This document shows, piece by piece, positions 36,708 through 46,087 of a DNA stretch of 63,553 nucleotides (positions are counted from its first letter, which is position 1; the number at the start of each line of letters is the position of its first letter). The DNA comes from Clostridiales bacterium (GTDB lineage Bacteria > Bacillota > Clostridia > Christensenellales > DTU072): positions 1 to 63,553 of the forward strand of contig JAAYOD010000042.1 in the NCBI GenBank assembly GCA_012520515.1, given 5' to 3'. The position numbers and the translations under genes were made by a program. The notes under the pieces are model-generated. The model searched no databases. It was not told the origin of the DNA and saw only the letters and a program-made list of their open reading frames with translations.

Positions 36708-36760
36708 TATCCTCTCCCAATTATAAGTTCTAGTCTTTCAAACATTATCCTCTCCCAATT
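36685..36760. repeat. 38-bp perfect tandem duplication at the prmC-prfA junction
   Basis: Copies 36685-36722 and 36723-36760 are identical. Each contains the GGGAGAGG ribosome-binding site, an ATG, and the first seven codons of prfA. Because 38 is not a multiple of 3, the upstream ATG reads MFERLELIIGRG and stops. Confidence 0.97.
36707..36745 (-). CDS. 12-codon ORF created by tandem duplication, coupled to prfA
   Basis: It reads MFERLELIIGRG then TAA. Its ATG lies within the prmC end (ATGTTTGA, 8-base overlap with the prmC stop) and its TAA overlaps the prfA ATG (TAATG). Its first seven residues equal those of RF1. It has its own GGGAGAGG site. It probably has no function of its own, but it should carry ribosomes from prmC to prfA. 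Translation is likely from the context but not demonstrated. Confidence 0.5.
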   Translation of the reverse strand: MFERLELIIGRG

Positions 36761-38573
36761 CTTTTAATTTTGCTACCGCCACTCTGGCAATGGGCGGATT
36801 ATTAAAATCATATACAAGCTCTGCTTCATATCTTTCTTGCAAAAGCTCTGCAACAAATTGGTCTTGCCCCTTTCCTATTTCCATAATCAAAAATCCTTGC
36901 TCATTAAGATGTTTGTGGGCTTTGTCTATTATGTCTTTTATAAAGTCCAGTCCATCTTGGCCGCCTTTTAAGGCAAGCATTGGTTCATAATCTCTTACTT
37001 GGCTTTCTAGACTTGGTATATCGCCGTCAGGGATATAGGGCGGATTACAAGTAATTACATCAAATTTTTGTCCTTTAACAGGCGCAAATAAACTACCTTG
37101 TTTAAATGTAATATCTACCTTATTGCTTAAAGCATTTTGCTTAGCCACTTCCAAAGCATCTTGACTTATGTCAGTTGCCGTCACTTCACACAGGCACTCT
37201 TTAGCAACGGTAATAGCAATAGCTCCGCTTCCTGTGCATAAATCAAGCACCTTAGCAGACGGTATATATTTTAATATTTTTATGGCTGTTTGCGCTAATA
37301 TCTCGGTGTCAAATCTAGGTATAAGCACACGGCTGTCCACGTAAAAATCATAGCCATAAAAGCAAGCGTTGTTCAAAACATATTGAATGGGCGCGCCCTT
37401 TTGTCTTCTGCGGGCGAATTTTAAGCACATCTCTTTTTGCGTATTATCTACCCGCCTGCCATCATAAAGCTCTGTTTTTGTCTTTACTCCTAGCACGCTC
37501 ATAACAATAAGTTCAGCTTCATTTTTATGCTCAATAATTTGCAAAAGGTCTTGAATTATTTTATCTACGGTAGAATAAGTTACAAAAGACTGCAATTGTC
37601 TATCCTTATCTTCTTCTAACAACAAAACTTCAGAAAATGCCGCAATTGCCACTTCTACCATATCGTCTTGTGGCTCTTTTGTGGTAAGCTTTTGCAATAA
37701 CAATCCAGGCTTTTTAAGGATTCTGGTAATAGCGTTGTCGTACTTTGAAAAAAGCTTTAGAAGTTCATAGCTTATTCCAGCTACTATGGGAATAAGAATA
37801 ATTCGGCTTAACACTCTTACAATAAAGTTAGCAACAGTGCCTGCATTTACCAGCACATCGACGGGAAAAGCCGCAAAAAACAATATGCTTATTACCATGA
37901 CAATAAACATAAATGTTGTGCCGCACCTATCGTGAACAGTTCTCATTTTTTGCACATTTTCCACAGTTAATTCTAGATTATGTTCATAAGCTGAAATAGT
38001 TTTATGCTCAGCACCATGATACATAAACAGCCTTTTTATTTCTTTCATAAGAGAAACTAGCGCAATGTATCCAATAAAAATGCCCATACGCAAAAAACCT
38101 GCAAAAAGATTGTATGCAATTCTCATTTTAAAGCTTTGGTATTCCCAACCTGCTAGCTTAAATACCGCTGTGCTAATTAATTGTGGAACGAGCACAAATA
38201 AACCAATCCCCATAAATATGCCAAGTATTGCCGCAATAACTACAAAAACGCTCATCATATCTACTTTGAATGTTTTTGCCAACCATTTTTCAAATTTAGA
38301 CGGTTTTTCTTGCTGCAAATCGCCAAACACTTCGCCAGACCTATTGATAATCTTTATGCCAAGAATAAAAGAGTTAGCAAAACTGATAATCCCTCTTATT
38401 ATGGGCAAACGATAAATTTTTGGTTTTTGGCTAAGTGGCTTTAGACGAGAGCTTTCAAGCACAATTTCGCCTTGCGGATTGCGAACAGCAGTCACCATAG
38501 AAGAAGGCCCTCTCATCATAACGCCTTCTAGCACCGCTTGTCCGCCTATGTTGCAATTATTTTTCTTTTCCAT
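36738..38573 (-). CDS. prmC: DUF1385 (YqhQ-like) - PrmC fusion: RF Gln N5-methyltransferase with a membrane domain
   Basis: A 611-aa fusion. Residues about 1-300 are DUF1385/YqhQ: NIGGQAVLEGVMMRGPSSMV, FANSFILGIKIINRSGE, MYHGAEHKTISAYEH, and several membrane helices. Residues about 315-605 are PrmC/HemK: QYVLNNACFYGYDFYVDSRV, LIPRFDTEIL, the SAM motif LDLCTGSGAIAI and the Gln-binding NPPY at 510-513. The C-terminal part methylates the GGQ glutamine of RF1/RF2; the DUF1385 role is unknown. In many Clostridia the two are adjacent genes next to prfA. No frameshift was seen within this single ORF. Promoter at 38597-38626. Confidence 0.9.
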   Translation of the reverse strand: MEKKNNCNIGGQAVLEGVMMRGPSSMVTAVRNPQGEIVLESSRLKPLSQKPKIYRLPIIRGIISFANSFILGIKIINRSGEVFGDLQQEKPSKFEKWLAKTFKVDMMSVFVVIAAILGIFMGIGLFVLVPQLISTAVFKLAGWEYQSFKMRIAYNLFAGFLRMGIFIGYIALVSLMKEIKRLFMYHGAEHKTISAYEHNLELTVENVQKMRTVHDRCGTTFMFIVMVISILFFAAFPVDVLVNAGTVANFIVRVLSRIILIPIVAGISYELLKLFSKYDNAITRILKKPGLLLQKLTTKEPQDDMVEVAIAAFSEVLLLEEDKDRQLQSFVTYSTVDKIIQDLLQIIEHKNEAELIVMSVLGVKTKTELYDGRRVDNTQKEMCLKFARRRQKGAPIQYVLNNACFYGYDFYVDSRVLIPRFDTEILAQTAIKILKYIPSAKVLDLCTGSGAIAITVAKECLCEVTATDISQDALEVAKQNALSNKVDITFKQGSLFAPVKGQKFDVITCNPPYIPDGDIPSLESQVRDYEPMLALKGGQDGLDFIKDIIDKAHKHLNEQGFLIMEIGKGQDQFVAELLQERYEAELVYDFNNPPIARVAVAKLKELGEDNV

Positions 38574-38596
38574 AAATCTTCTCTATGCCTAATTTT

Positions 38597-38626
38597 ATTT
38601 TAGGGATTATAATTCTAGCTTGTCAA
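38597..38626 (-). promoter_or_regulatory. Promoter of the prmC-prfA-citrate synthase-like operon
   Basis: TTGACA (38621-38626) and TAAAAT (38597-38602) are spaced 18 bp on the minus strand, 23 bp before the ATG. The -35 is a perfect consensus. Confidence 0.65.
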
Positions 38627-38640
38627 AATTATATAAATTA

Positions 38641-38671
38641 AAAAAATGCAAGTCTAAATAACTTGCATTTT
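38641..38671 (-). terminator. Rho-independent terminator of rpmE
   Basis: Arms 38643-38653 and 38661-38671 form an 11-bp perfect stem round a 7-base loop. On the minus strand T residues follow directly (continuing from the stem end into 38636-38642). It lies 18 bp after the rpmE stop. Confidence 0.85.
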
Positions 38672-38689
38672 GATTATTGGTATGCTTGC

Positions 38690-38902
38690 TTATTTTAGAC
38701 CAGCTCCAAACTTTCTTTGGAATCTTTCCACCCTTCCACCGGTATCTACCATCTTCTGTTTACCTGTAAAGAAAGGATGACATTGAGAACAAATTTCCAC
38801 GCTCAATGTAGGTGTGTTCTTGGTAGTGCCACACATAAATTTCTCACCACAACCGCAAGTTACTTCAACAATTTTGTAATCGGGATGTATATTTTTTTTC
38901 AT
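38690..38902 (-). CDS. rpmE: Ribosomal protein bL31, zinc-binding (C+) form
   Basis: Large-subunit protein that bridges to the small subunit. It has 70 aa from [20 protein letters not shown]. Four Cys (CGC near residues 16-18, and CSQC near 37-40) form the zinc site of the C+ type, which is replaced by a Cys-less paralogue under zinc limitation in many bacteria. The end [10 protein letters not shown] is typical. The gene is monocistronic, with promoter at 38934-38962 and terminator at 38641-38671. Shine-Dalgarno is AGAGGTGAT. An upstream in-frame Met at 38962 lies inside the -35 and is rejected. Confidence 0.97.
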   Translation of the reverse strand: MKKNIHPDYKIVEVTCGCGEKFMCGTTKNTPTLSVEICSQCHPFFTGKQKMVDTGGRVERFQRKFGAGLK

Positions 38903-38933
38903 TTTATCACCTCTTAAGCTAAATGCATTACTA

Positions 38934-38962
38934 ATTATATTTATTCTACTAAGAAAAGTCAA
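38934..38962 (-). promoter_or_regulatory. Sigma-A promoter of rpmE
   Basis: TTGACT (38957-38962), 17-bp spacer, TATAAT (38934-38939) on the minus strand, 31 bp before the start codon. It is one of the strongest promoters in the window. Confidence 0.85.
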
Positions 38963-39006
38963 CTGTTTTTGTCACTTTTTTTAATTATGGAGCATAGTAT
39001 GCATAT

Positions 39007-40362
39007 ATGCTGGATTTTACTAAATTACATAGAGTTCATCTTTTAGGTATAGGCGGTATTAGTATGAGCTCTATTGCCATGCTGCTTACCAAATTTGGTA
39101 TTAAGGTAAGCGGTCAAGACAAGGTTTTTAGTGAAAAGCTTCTCTCCCTTTCCGACCACGGTATTACAGTATATGTAGGCACAGAGCTATCTGCCCTTGA
39201 CTGCGTAGACTTAGTAGTCTATTCTTCAGCAATCAAAAAAGATAGTCCCGAACTTATTTATTGCCAAAAAAACAATATTCCAACCATGGAAAGATACTTA
39301 TTTTTAGGAATAGTATCAAGGCAGTTTGAAAACACCATAGCAATTGCTGGCACTCATGGCAAAACCACCACTACATCAATGCTGACAAGAGTAATAATGG
39401 ACGCATCAATCCCTTTTTGCGCGCATATAGGCGGAGAAGCTGTCGGCATAGGGAACTTTTTTTATTCTGGCAACAAATACTTTGTAACAGAAGCTTGCGA
39501 ATATCGCCAAAGCCTACTTGCGTTAAAACCTGATATCGCAATAGTTTTAAATGCCGAAAGCGACCACCCTGACACCTATAAATCGCTAACGGAATTATAT
39601 GATACCTTTGATAACTTTGTAAGCTCTTCCAAAATTGCAATAATCAATGGAGATAGCAACTACTATAAAAACAGACAGTTTCATAACAAAAATGTCATAA
39701 CCTTTGGACTAGAAAAAAATAATCACTATGTTATAAGCAATTTAAAAGAAAGAGCAGATGCTTGTTACAGTTACGATTTAGCACACTTTGGGATACCAAT
39801 TTGTCATGTTGAGTTAAATATTGAAAGTATTCATACTGTCTTTAACAGCGCAGCTGCTATCATTTGCAGCACTTTACTTAAGGTATGTTTACCAGGCGCG
39901 GTAAATAGCATATTTAACTTTCAAGGAGTGCAAAGAAGATTTCAAAAATTAGGCTATTGTCAAGGGGCGCAAGTTATTAGTGACTATGCCCACCACCCTA
40001 CTGAAGTTTATGCAAGCATAGCTACCGCTAAGAAAAAACTCGCAGAAAGAGGACAGCTCTATGCTGTTTTTCAACCCCACACCTTTAGTCGAACTTTTAG
40101 TCTTTTTTCTGAATTTTTGCAATGTTTTACCCATTGTGATGCTTTAATTATTTGCAAAGAATATTCAGCAAGAGAAACGCCTAATATGGGTATTTCGGCA
40201 AAACAGCTTTTTGATAACATTGAACACAAAAAAAAGCATTATTATGACAATATTCTTGACATTGCTGGTTATTTGATAGAAAGAATAAAACCCAACGATA
40301 TTATACTTATCCTAGGGGCTGGAGATATCGATAATTTAGGCAAAATTTTACTTATTGACTAA
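39007..40362 (+). CDS. murC: MurC, UDP-N-acetylmuramate-L-alanine ligase
   Basis: Adds the first amino acid of the peptidoglycan stem peptide. It has 451 aa. The N-terminal Rossmann loop is HLLGIGGISMSSIAML (usually GIGGIGMSG), the ATP loop IAGTHGKTTTTSML, the Mur-ligase centre NAESDHPDTY, and the C-terminal domain holds ISDYAHHPTEV and LILGAGDID. A GGAG lies about 14 bases before this ATG, further than usual, so the exact start is less sure; no better in-frame start is seen. It stands alone on the plus strand, divergent from rpmE and convergent with the BspA-like gene, 5 bp apart. Confidence 0.95.
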   Translation: MLDFTKLHRVHLLGIGGISMSSIAMLLTKFGIKVSGQDKVFSEKLLSLSDHGITVYVGTELSALDCVDLVVYSSAIKKDSPELIYCQKNNIPTMERYLFLGIVSRQFENTIAIAGTHGKTTTTSMLTRVIMDASIPFCAHIGGEAVGIGNFFYSGNKYFVTEACEYRQSLLALKPDIAIVLNAESDHPDTYKSLTELYDTFDNFVSSSKIAIINGDSNYYKNRQFHNKNVITFGLEKNNHYVISNLKERADACYSYDLAHFGIPICHVELNIESIHTVFNSAAAIICSTLLKVCLPGAVNSIFNFQGVQRRFQKLGYCQGAQVISDYAHHPTEVYASIATAKKKLAERGQLYAVFQPHTFSRTFSLFSEFLQCFTHCDALIICKEYSARETPNMGISAKQLFDNIEHKKKHYYDNILDIAGYLIERIKPNDIILILGAGDIDNLGKILLID

Positions 40363-40367
40363 TAATT

Positions 40368-43043
40368 TTAAGGATTGCGTTTCCAATAGTATTTATGATT
40401 GTTTTGGAGCTTTGACGCATTCATTTTTGGCAAAGTTACTGTTATACTCTCACCGCTAGTAGCTGATATGTCCTCTGTTTCATACCAGCCTGTCGTATTT
40501 TCAAAGGTTACTGTAGCTAAATTGGTACAATTGTAAAATGACTCACGACCTATAATAACTACACTGCTTGGTATTATGACTGAATTTAAGCTCACGCAAT
40601 TATAAAATTCTCCATTTTCTATGCTTGTTACACCACTAGGAATAGTTATATCAGTGGCTAATTGGTCATTAATGTACAGGTTTTTAGCGAAATATAAGGG
40701 ATTAGAATAAAGTTCAAACGATATTGCGCACCATGCGGCTAAATCAGTTATGTTTACTTCTCCAAGACTACTGCAGCCATAAAACGCCCATGGGTCTATG
40801 TTTTTTACACCCTTTCCTATTGTTATTGAATTTAAACGGTCACAATAATAAAATGCTTGATAACCTATGCTTGTAACATTGTCAGGTATAATAATTGACA
40901 ATAAGTTACGACAATAATAAAATGCATCTCTGCCTATTGCTATCATTCCATTTGGAATAATGACAGATTCAAGGCTGTTACAATAAGAAAACGCACTATT
41001 GCCTATTGCTGTTACACTGCTAGGGATTTCAAAATTTGTTACATCTTTACCTATTGCGTATTGAACTAGCATTGTTGCATCTTTATTATATAAATTGCCA
41101 TCTATTGATTTATAATTAGGATTATCATTATCTACATCTATTAAAATAAGGCTATTGCATTTATAAAAAACCTTATCACCTATGCTTGTGACATTTGAAG
41201 GCATTGAGATTGAGCTTAAATTGCTACATTCTGAAAAAGCGTAAGTTTCTATGGCCGTCACACCTTCTCGAATTATGATTGAACTTAAACTGCTACATTT
41301 TGAAAAAGCGTAAGAACTAATTGTATTTACCTCACTAGGAATATTGCATGAAATAAGGCTTGAACAATTATAGAATGCTCTCTCTCCTATGCTTTTTATG
41401 CTGTCAGATAATATTATTGATTTTAAGTTTACACAATTATAAAATGCCCCATCCTTTAAATATCCGCCTGCAATTGTTACTGTTTCAAGACTAGTTGGAA
41501 TATAATATTTATATTTTTTTGTATTGCAAAGTTGCTCTATCTCATCTGAGCCAGGATATGCTGATGTTCCAAATATATAACCAAATAATGCCTTGTCGGA
41601 AATTGCCGTTATTTCCTTTCCCACAAAAGGCAATGACATAGAAACAAGTCCGCCACATCCTGAAAAAGCAGATTCGCCTATGGAAGTTACACTATTAGGG
41701 ATTGTAACAGTGGTTAAGCTGGAACAATTTAAGAATGCACTTTCGCCTACACTTGTCACGCTGTTGGGAATTGTAATTGAGCTTAAATTGTCGCAATTAG
41801 CAAACGCAAAAGTGCCTATGCTTTTAACGCTATTTGGAATAGTCAACCTCTCTCCCTTATATCCCTTAAAGGTCTTGTCAACTATTGTTGTTATTGCCGG
41901 ACTGTCTTCCCAGCATATTTCAGCAGCACAACCCGAAAACACTTCTGTGCCTATGCTAGTCACGCTATTAGGTATTGTAATAGTGGTCAAGCTGATACAA
42001 GCGGAAAATGCCAAATTCCCTATGTTTTTTACGCTGTCGGGAATATTTATTGATAATAGATTGCTACAGCTCAAAAAAGAATTAGGACCGATATTGGTCA
42101 CGCTTTCTGGAATGGTTATGGAAGTAAGATTATTATTATTTACAAATGCTGCTCTTATTTCAGTAACCTTTTTGCCATCAATAACAGGCGGTATATCTAT
42201 ATGAGAAAAATTCTTACTTAAATCTGTTGTATTGGTTATGACATAATTATTGAACTCATTTTTCAATTCAAAATGAGCTATCCATTTTGCATATAACACA
42301 ATATTGCTATTTACTACATCGCTATCAAAAGACCATTTTTTATCTAGCGTAATGCCATTGTTGGCGCTTGTATACCAGCCATCAAAAGAATATCCAGGGC
42401 GTACGCTTTCAGGCATTTCGACATAGCTATTAGGGGCAACGGTACAAGAGTCTACCAAGCTTCCACCTTTAGCATTAAAAGTAACAATATATTCACTAGG
42501 TATTGTTGAATCGCCTAATATCCATTTTGCATAAAGCTCCATATCTTCAGCGGGCATTACATTAAAGGTAAACTCATTTTTAAATGTCACATTGTCTACA
42601 AACCAACCGCCAAAGGTATAACCTGTCCGTGTTGGCGCAGTGGGCGCTGAAATATTTTCTCCTGCTTCTTTTGTTATGGAATTAACTAAGCTTCCTCCGT
42701 TGCTTTCAAAAGAGATGGTAAAAGTATTATTTTCCCACTTGGCATAAACTGACATATTGGAAGAAAGTCTGGTATCTAACAAAGAACTTGCCGTAAAGGG
42801 CTTTTCCCACACATCGTTATCCCAATACCAGCCACTAAATATATAACCGTTTAAAGATGGATTAGGCGGCAAAGTTATCTTTTCTTTGCCTTTAGTCGTA
42901 ATTGTATGATATACTTCTCCCTCAACAATAAAATTTAGGGAAAAATCATCATTCTTGGCAGTACTAAAGCAACCCCAAAATCCAAAACAAAGAACGACAA
43001 CCCAAATTACAGTTAGCGCCACAAGTAAATATCTCTTTTTCAT
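40368..43043 (-). CDS. BspA-like leucine-rich-repeat surface lipoprotein with InlB B-repeats
   Basis: An 891-aa secreted protein. The N-terminus MKKRYLLVALTVIWVVVLCF ends in a lipobox-like FWGC. Residues about 40-265 contain three Listeria-Bacteroides (InlB B / Flg_new) repeats, each ending GYxFxGWY..LYAKW. From about 290 to 850, some 20 LRR_5 repeats of about 23 residues follow, e.g. LTSITIPESVTNIGPNSFLS and SLTTITIPNSVTSIGTEVFS, as in the BspA family that binds host matrix in oral and gut bacteria. The ending HKYYWKRNP has no anchor. The ATG at 43043 is chosen because AGGAAATGGT precedes it; a TTG six codons earlier is unlikely. Confidence 0.85.
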   Translation of the reverse strand: MKKRYLLVALTVIWVVVLCFGFWGCFSTAKNDDFSLNFIVEGEVYHTITTKGKEKITLPPNPSLNGYIFSGWYWDNDVWEKPFTASSLLDTRLSSNMSVYAKWENNTFTISFESNGGSLVNSITKEAGENISAPTAPTRTGYTFGGWFVDNVTFKNEFTFNVMPAEDMELYAKWILGDSTIPSEYIVTFNAKGGSLVDSCTVAPNSYVEMPESVRPGYSFDGWYTSANNGITLDKKWSFDSDVVNSNIVLYAKWIAHFELKNEFNNYVITNTTDLSKNFSHIDIPPVIDGKKVTEIRAAFVNNNNLTSITIPESVTNIGPNSFLSCSNLLSINIPDSVKNIGNLAFSACISLTTITIPNSVTSIGTEVFSGCAAEICWEDSPAITTIVDKTFKGYKGERLTIPNSVKSIGTFAFANCDNLSSITIPNSVTSVGESAFLNCSSLTTVTIPNSVTSIGESAFSGCGGLVSMSLPFVGKEITAISDKALFGYIFGTSAYPGSDEIEQLCNTKKYKYYIPTSLETVTIAGGYLKDGAFYNCVNLKSIILSDSIKSIGERAFYNCSSLISCNIPSEVNTISSYAFSKCSSLSSIIIREGVTAIETYAFSECSNLSSISMPSNVTSIGDKVFYKCNSLILIDVDNDNPNYKSIDGNLYNKDATMLVQYAIGKDVTNFEIPSSVTAIGNSAFSYCNSLESVIIPNGMIAIGRDAFYYCRNLLSIIIPDNVTSIGYQAFYYCDRLNSITIGKGVKNIDPWAFYGCSSLGEVNITDLAAWCAISFELYSNPLYFAKNLYINDQLATDITIPSGVTSIENGEFYNCVSLNSVIIPSSVVIIGRESFYNCTNLATVTFENTTGWYETEDISATSGESITVTLPKMNASKLQNNHKYYWKRNP

Positions 43044-43144
43044 ACCATTTCCTAGTTGCAAGTTAATACTTTCTTCTTTTTTCCATTATATCTAAAAACA
43101 CTGCATAAAAGCAAGAGCAACAAAAACTAAGGTAGTTTGCTTTC

Positions 43145-44596
43145 TTAAATATTTTGTTTTGTCCAAAACTTAGGAACTATAAGCATTAGTAAAGGATACA
43201 TTTCCAGTCTGCCTATAAGCATAAGAAAGGAAAAAACAACTTTGCTTAGCGGTGAAAATTGAGCAAAATTGCCAGCAGGTCCAGCTGCTCCCAAACTAGG
43301 GCCTATATTGTTTATGGTAGATATAACTGAACTTAGTGTTGTTAAAAAATCTTTATTGTCAAGAGAGATTATAAATACACCTAATAACAAAATTATGGCA
43401 TAGACCGCCAAGTATACTAAAATACTGTATACATCTTTTTCTTCTACTTTTTTGCCGTTAAGGGTAATAACGCTTACTGCTCTTGGGTGTATTCTCTTTG
43501 ATATTTCTCTTCTAGCAATCTTAAACAGCATTAATATGCGGATACATTTTAAGCCTCCGCTTGTAGAGCCAGAGCAAGCGCCTGTAAACATCAATATAAT
43601 CAGTATTGTTTGGCTAAACAAGGGCCATAGGTTATAGTCAAAGGTGCTAAAACCTGTGGTTGTTATGATTGAACATACTTGAAAAGAGGAATATCTCAAA
43701 GCTTGACCAAAGGAATTATAAATTCTTCCAAAAGTGTTAAGTGAGATTAGTGCAACTGAAAATATAATAACAATTGTGTAAAATTGCAACTCTTCATCCT
43801 TAAATACATTTTTTAGGTTGCCTTTTAATAGTAAAAAATATAGCGTAAAATTTATACCAAACAAGAACATAAAAATTGTTATAACAATTTCTATATATAG
43901 GTTATTAAATGCGCCTATGCTTGCTGTTTTGCTGGAAAAACCGCCAGTGCCTGCTGTGGAAAAACTATGCACCAACGAATCAAATAAGGACATTCCGCCA
44001 AAAAGTAGAAAAATAACTTGAATAATTGTTAGCGTAATGTATATTAAGTACAATAATTTTGCAGTATTTTTTATTTTGGGCACAATTTTTTCTGTTGAAG
44101 GTCCTGGCGACTCTGCTTTTAGGATAAATAAGTTATTGCCTTTAACTGTTGGCATGACAGCAATGAGCAAAACAAGAACACCCATTCCTCCCATCCAATT
44201 GGTAGAACTTCTCCAAAATATTATACTCTTTGGCAAAGATTCTATATCTGTTAAAACTGATGCGCCTGTGGTAGTAAAACCTGAAATTGATTCAAATATG
44301 GCATCAAGCGCGTTAGGTATTGATTTAGATAAAATATAGGGCAATGCTCCAAAAAGTGAAACTATTATCCAGCTAAATGACACTATTGCAAACCCTTCTC
44401 TAATAAAAACATCTGATGAAGTTGCTTTAATGCTTTGCATAACTATGCCAATAAAAAAGATGACCGCGATAGGAGTAGCAAATGTAATCCAGCCCTTTTC
44501 AGAAAATATAATTGATACTATCAAAGAAGGTATCATACAAGCTGATAGAATTAATAGTACTGTGCCTAATCTTTTTATAATAATTCTGAAGTTCAT
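43145..44596 (-). CDS. trkH: TrkH/KtrB-family potassium uptake membrane subunit
   Basis: K+-translocating subunit in the membrane. It has 483 aa with about ten helices and four pore loops of the KcsA-like type, e.g. SISGFTTTGASVL, HSFSTAGTGGFSS, CSIITTTGFSTFDYNLWP and TINNIGPSLGA. The FTGACSGSTSGGLKCIR motif is typical of TrkH. Its ATG overlaps the trkA stop as ATGA, so channel and regulatory subunit are made together. No TrkG or Kdp genes are nearby. Confidence 0.94.
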   Translation of the reverse strand: MNFRIIIKRLGTVLLILSACMIPSLIVSIIFSEKGWITFATPIAVIFFIGIVMQSIKATSSDVFIREGFAIVSFSWIIVSLFGALPYILSKSIPNALDAIFESISGFTTTGASVLTDIESLPKSIIFWRSSTNWMGGMGVLVLLIAVMPTVKGNNLFILKAESPGPSTEKIVPKIKNTAKLLYLIYITLTIIQVIFLLFGGMSLFDSLVHSFSTAGTGGFSSKTASIGAFNNLYIEIVITIFMFLFGINFTLYFLLLKGNLKNVFKDEELQFYTIVIIFSVALISLNTFGRIYNSFGQALRYSSFQVCSIITTTGFSTFDYNLWPLFSQTILIILMFTGACSGSTSGGLKCIRILMLFKIARREISKRIHPRAVSVITLNGKKVEEKDVYSILVYLAVYAIILLLGVFIISLDNKDFLTTLSSVISTINNIGPSLGAAGPAGNFAQFSPLSKVVFSFLMLIGRLEMYPLLMLIVPKFWTKQNI

Positions 44597-45975
44597 ATTT
44601 TCTCGTCACTACTTTTAGTTGATATAAAGATTTCATTAAGGTCTGAAAATGTCTTGTCTTTTGCTATCAATATCACACTATCTCTTTCTTTTATCACATC
44701 GTTACCATGCGGTATAATGATATTATTTTTTCTCAGTAGCGCTGCAATCATTATGTTTTTTACAAAGTTGATATCCTTTAAGGGTATATCCAAAAATTTT
44801 GTGTGAGAATCTGCAACAAACTCTAAGGCTTCTACCTTATCATCAATGAGTTTATAAAGCGTGTTTACTGGATTGTCTATGGCATTTTTAAGACTTCTAG
44901 CAAACCTTATTATATGGTTTGCCGTAACTATTTTAGGACTTACTATGCTATCTATTCCTATCTTATTCAGTAAGTTTGTATGGGCTATCTTATTAATCTT
45001 TGCAATACATTTTCTTACGCCGTTTTCCTTTGCCACAAGAGCTGTAATAAGGTTGTCTTCATCTCTGCCCGCCAATGCAACAAAAGCATCCATATGCTGA
45101 ATACTTTCAGAGTGCAACAAAGTTTCTTCTGTACCGTCACCGCAAATTATTAATACATTAGGAAGAAGTTCTGACAATTCATTGCCCCTTTGCTTAGAGA
45201 TTTCAATAATTTTTACCTTAATGCCTATTTCGTTAAGATTTTTTGCAAGGTAATAAGATAATCTTCCGCCTCCTAATATCATCACACTCTTTATCTTATA
45301 GAAATCAACGCCAATTTCTCTACAATATCCATATACCTTTGAATGTTCTCCAATAATGTATAGTAGGTCATTTCCTTCAATAAGAAAGTCGCCATGGGGT
45401 ATATATATTTCATCTCCTCTTTGCACAGCGCATATCAGCACTGAATGATAAAAATTCCCTTTATGCTCTTTCAATTTCAAATCGCATATAGTGAGATTTT
45501 TAGAAACTTTAATCTCCACCATTTCTATTCTACCTTTTGCAAATATCTCTACATTTACAGCTGGTGGAAACTTTATAATCCTTGCGATTTCTGCTGCCGC
45601 TTCCCGTTCGGGATTAATAACCATATCAACGCCAATCTCTTCTTTTAAAACCAAAAGTTCATCGGCATATTCTGGGTCTCTTATTCTAGCAACGCAGTGC
45701 TTAGCTCCTAACTTCTTGGCAGTAAGGCAACAAACCATATTTACTTCATCGCTGCCAGTAACTGCAATCAGCAAATCGCACTCTTTAACACCGCTTTCTA
45801 TTAAGGTTGAAGACCTAAGTCCGTTGCCTTTTATGCACATAACATCAAGGAAGTTATAGGCTTTATCTAAAGATTCTTTATCATGGTCTATCATAATGAC
45901 ATCATTGCCTTCTGTCGATAGACTTTGAGCCAAACTATATCCTACCTTTCCACTTCCCACAATAATAATTTTCAT
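44593..45975 (-). CDS. trkA: TrkA, potassium uptake regulatory subunit
   Basis: Cytoplasmic ring that gates TrkH by binding NAD(H)/ATP. It has 460 aa with two RCK halves: first Rossmann IIIVGSGKVGYSLAQSLS, with TrkA-C near 140-220; second VMILGGGRLSYYLAKNLNEI, with a second TrkA-C near 375-455. This duplicated form is the full TrkA type, not the single-domain KtrA. A promoter lies at 46006-46034 and Shine-Dalgarno AAGGTGATAT precedes the ATG. Confidence 0.94.
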   Translation of the reverse strand: MKIIIVGSGKVGYSLAQSLSTEGNDVIMIDHDKESLDKAYNFLDVMCIKGNGLRSSTLIESGVKECDLLIAVTGSDEVNMVCCLTAKKLGAKHCVARIRDPEYADELLVLKEEIGVDMVINPEREAAAEIARIIKFPPAVNVEIFAKGRIEMVEIKVSKNLTICDLKLKEHKGNFYHSVLICAVQRGDEIYIPHGDFLIEGNDLLYIIGEHSKVYGYCREIGVDFYKIKSVMILGGGRLSYYLAKNLNEIGIKVKIIEISKQRGNELSELLPNVLIICGDGTEETLLHSESIQHMDAFVALAGRDEDNLITALVAKENGVRKCIAKINKIAHTNLLNKIGIDSIVSPKIVTANHIIRFARSLKNAIDNPVNTLYKLIDDKVEALEFVADSHTKFLDIPLKDINFVKNIMIAALLRKNNIIIPHGNDVIKERDSVILIAKDKTFSDLNEIFISTKSSDEKI

Positions 45976-46005
45976 ATATCACCTTATTAATAGATTGTGT
46001 AATTT

Positions 46006-46034
46006 AATGTATCACTTTCATTAAAAATATGCAA
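46006..46034 (-). promoter_or_regulatory. Promoter of trkA-trkH
   Basis: TTGCAT (46029-46034), 17-bp spacer, TACATT (46006-46011) on the minus strand, 30 bp before the trkA ATG. Confidence 0.6.
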
Positions 46035-46044
46035 CAATAAGATG

Positions 46045-46076
46045 AAAAAAAAGGTACTTGTATAACAAATACCTTT
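46045..46076 (-). terminator. Rho-independent terminator of the Mrp/C-GCAxxG-C-C operon
   Basis: A 12-bp stem (46050-46061 with 46065-46076, one G-T pair) has a 3-base loop and is followed on the minus strand by eight T. It begins 12 bp after the stop at 46088. Confidence 0.9.
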
Positions 46077-46087
46077 ACATACTACCG

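Noticed and set aside
41593..42204. A 203-codon open frame on the plus strand inside the BspA-like gene
   Set aside because: It is antisense to the LRR repeats; their regular composition keeps the opposite frame open. No ribosome-binding site and no recognisable protein.
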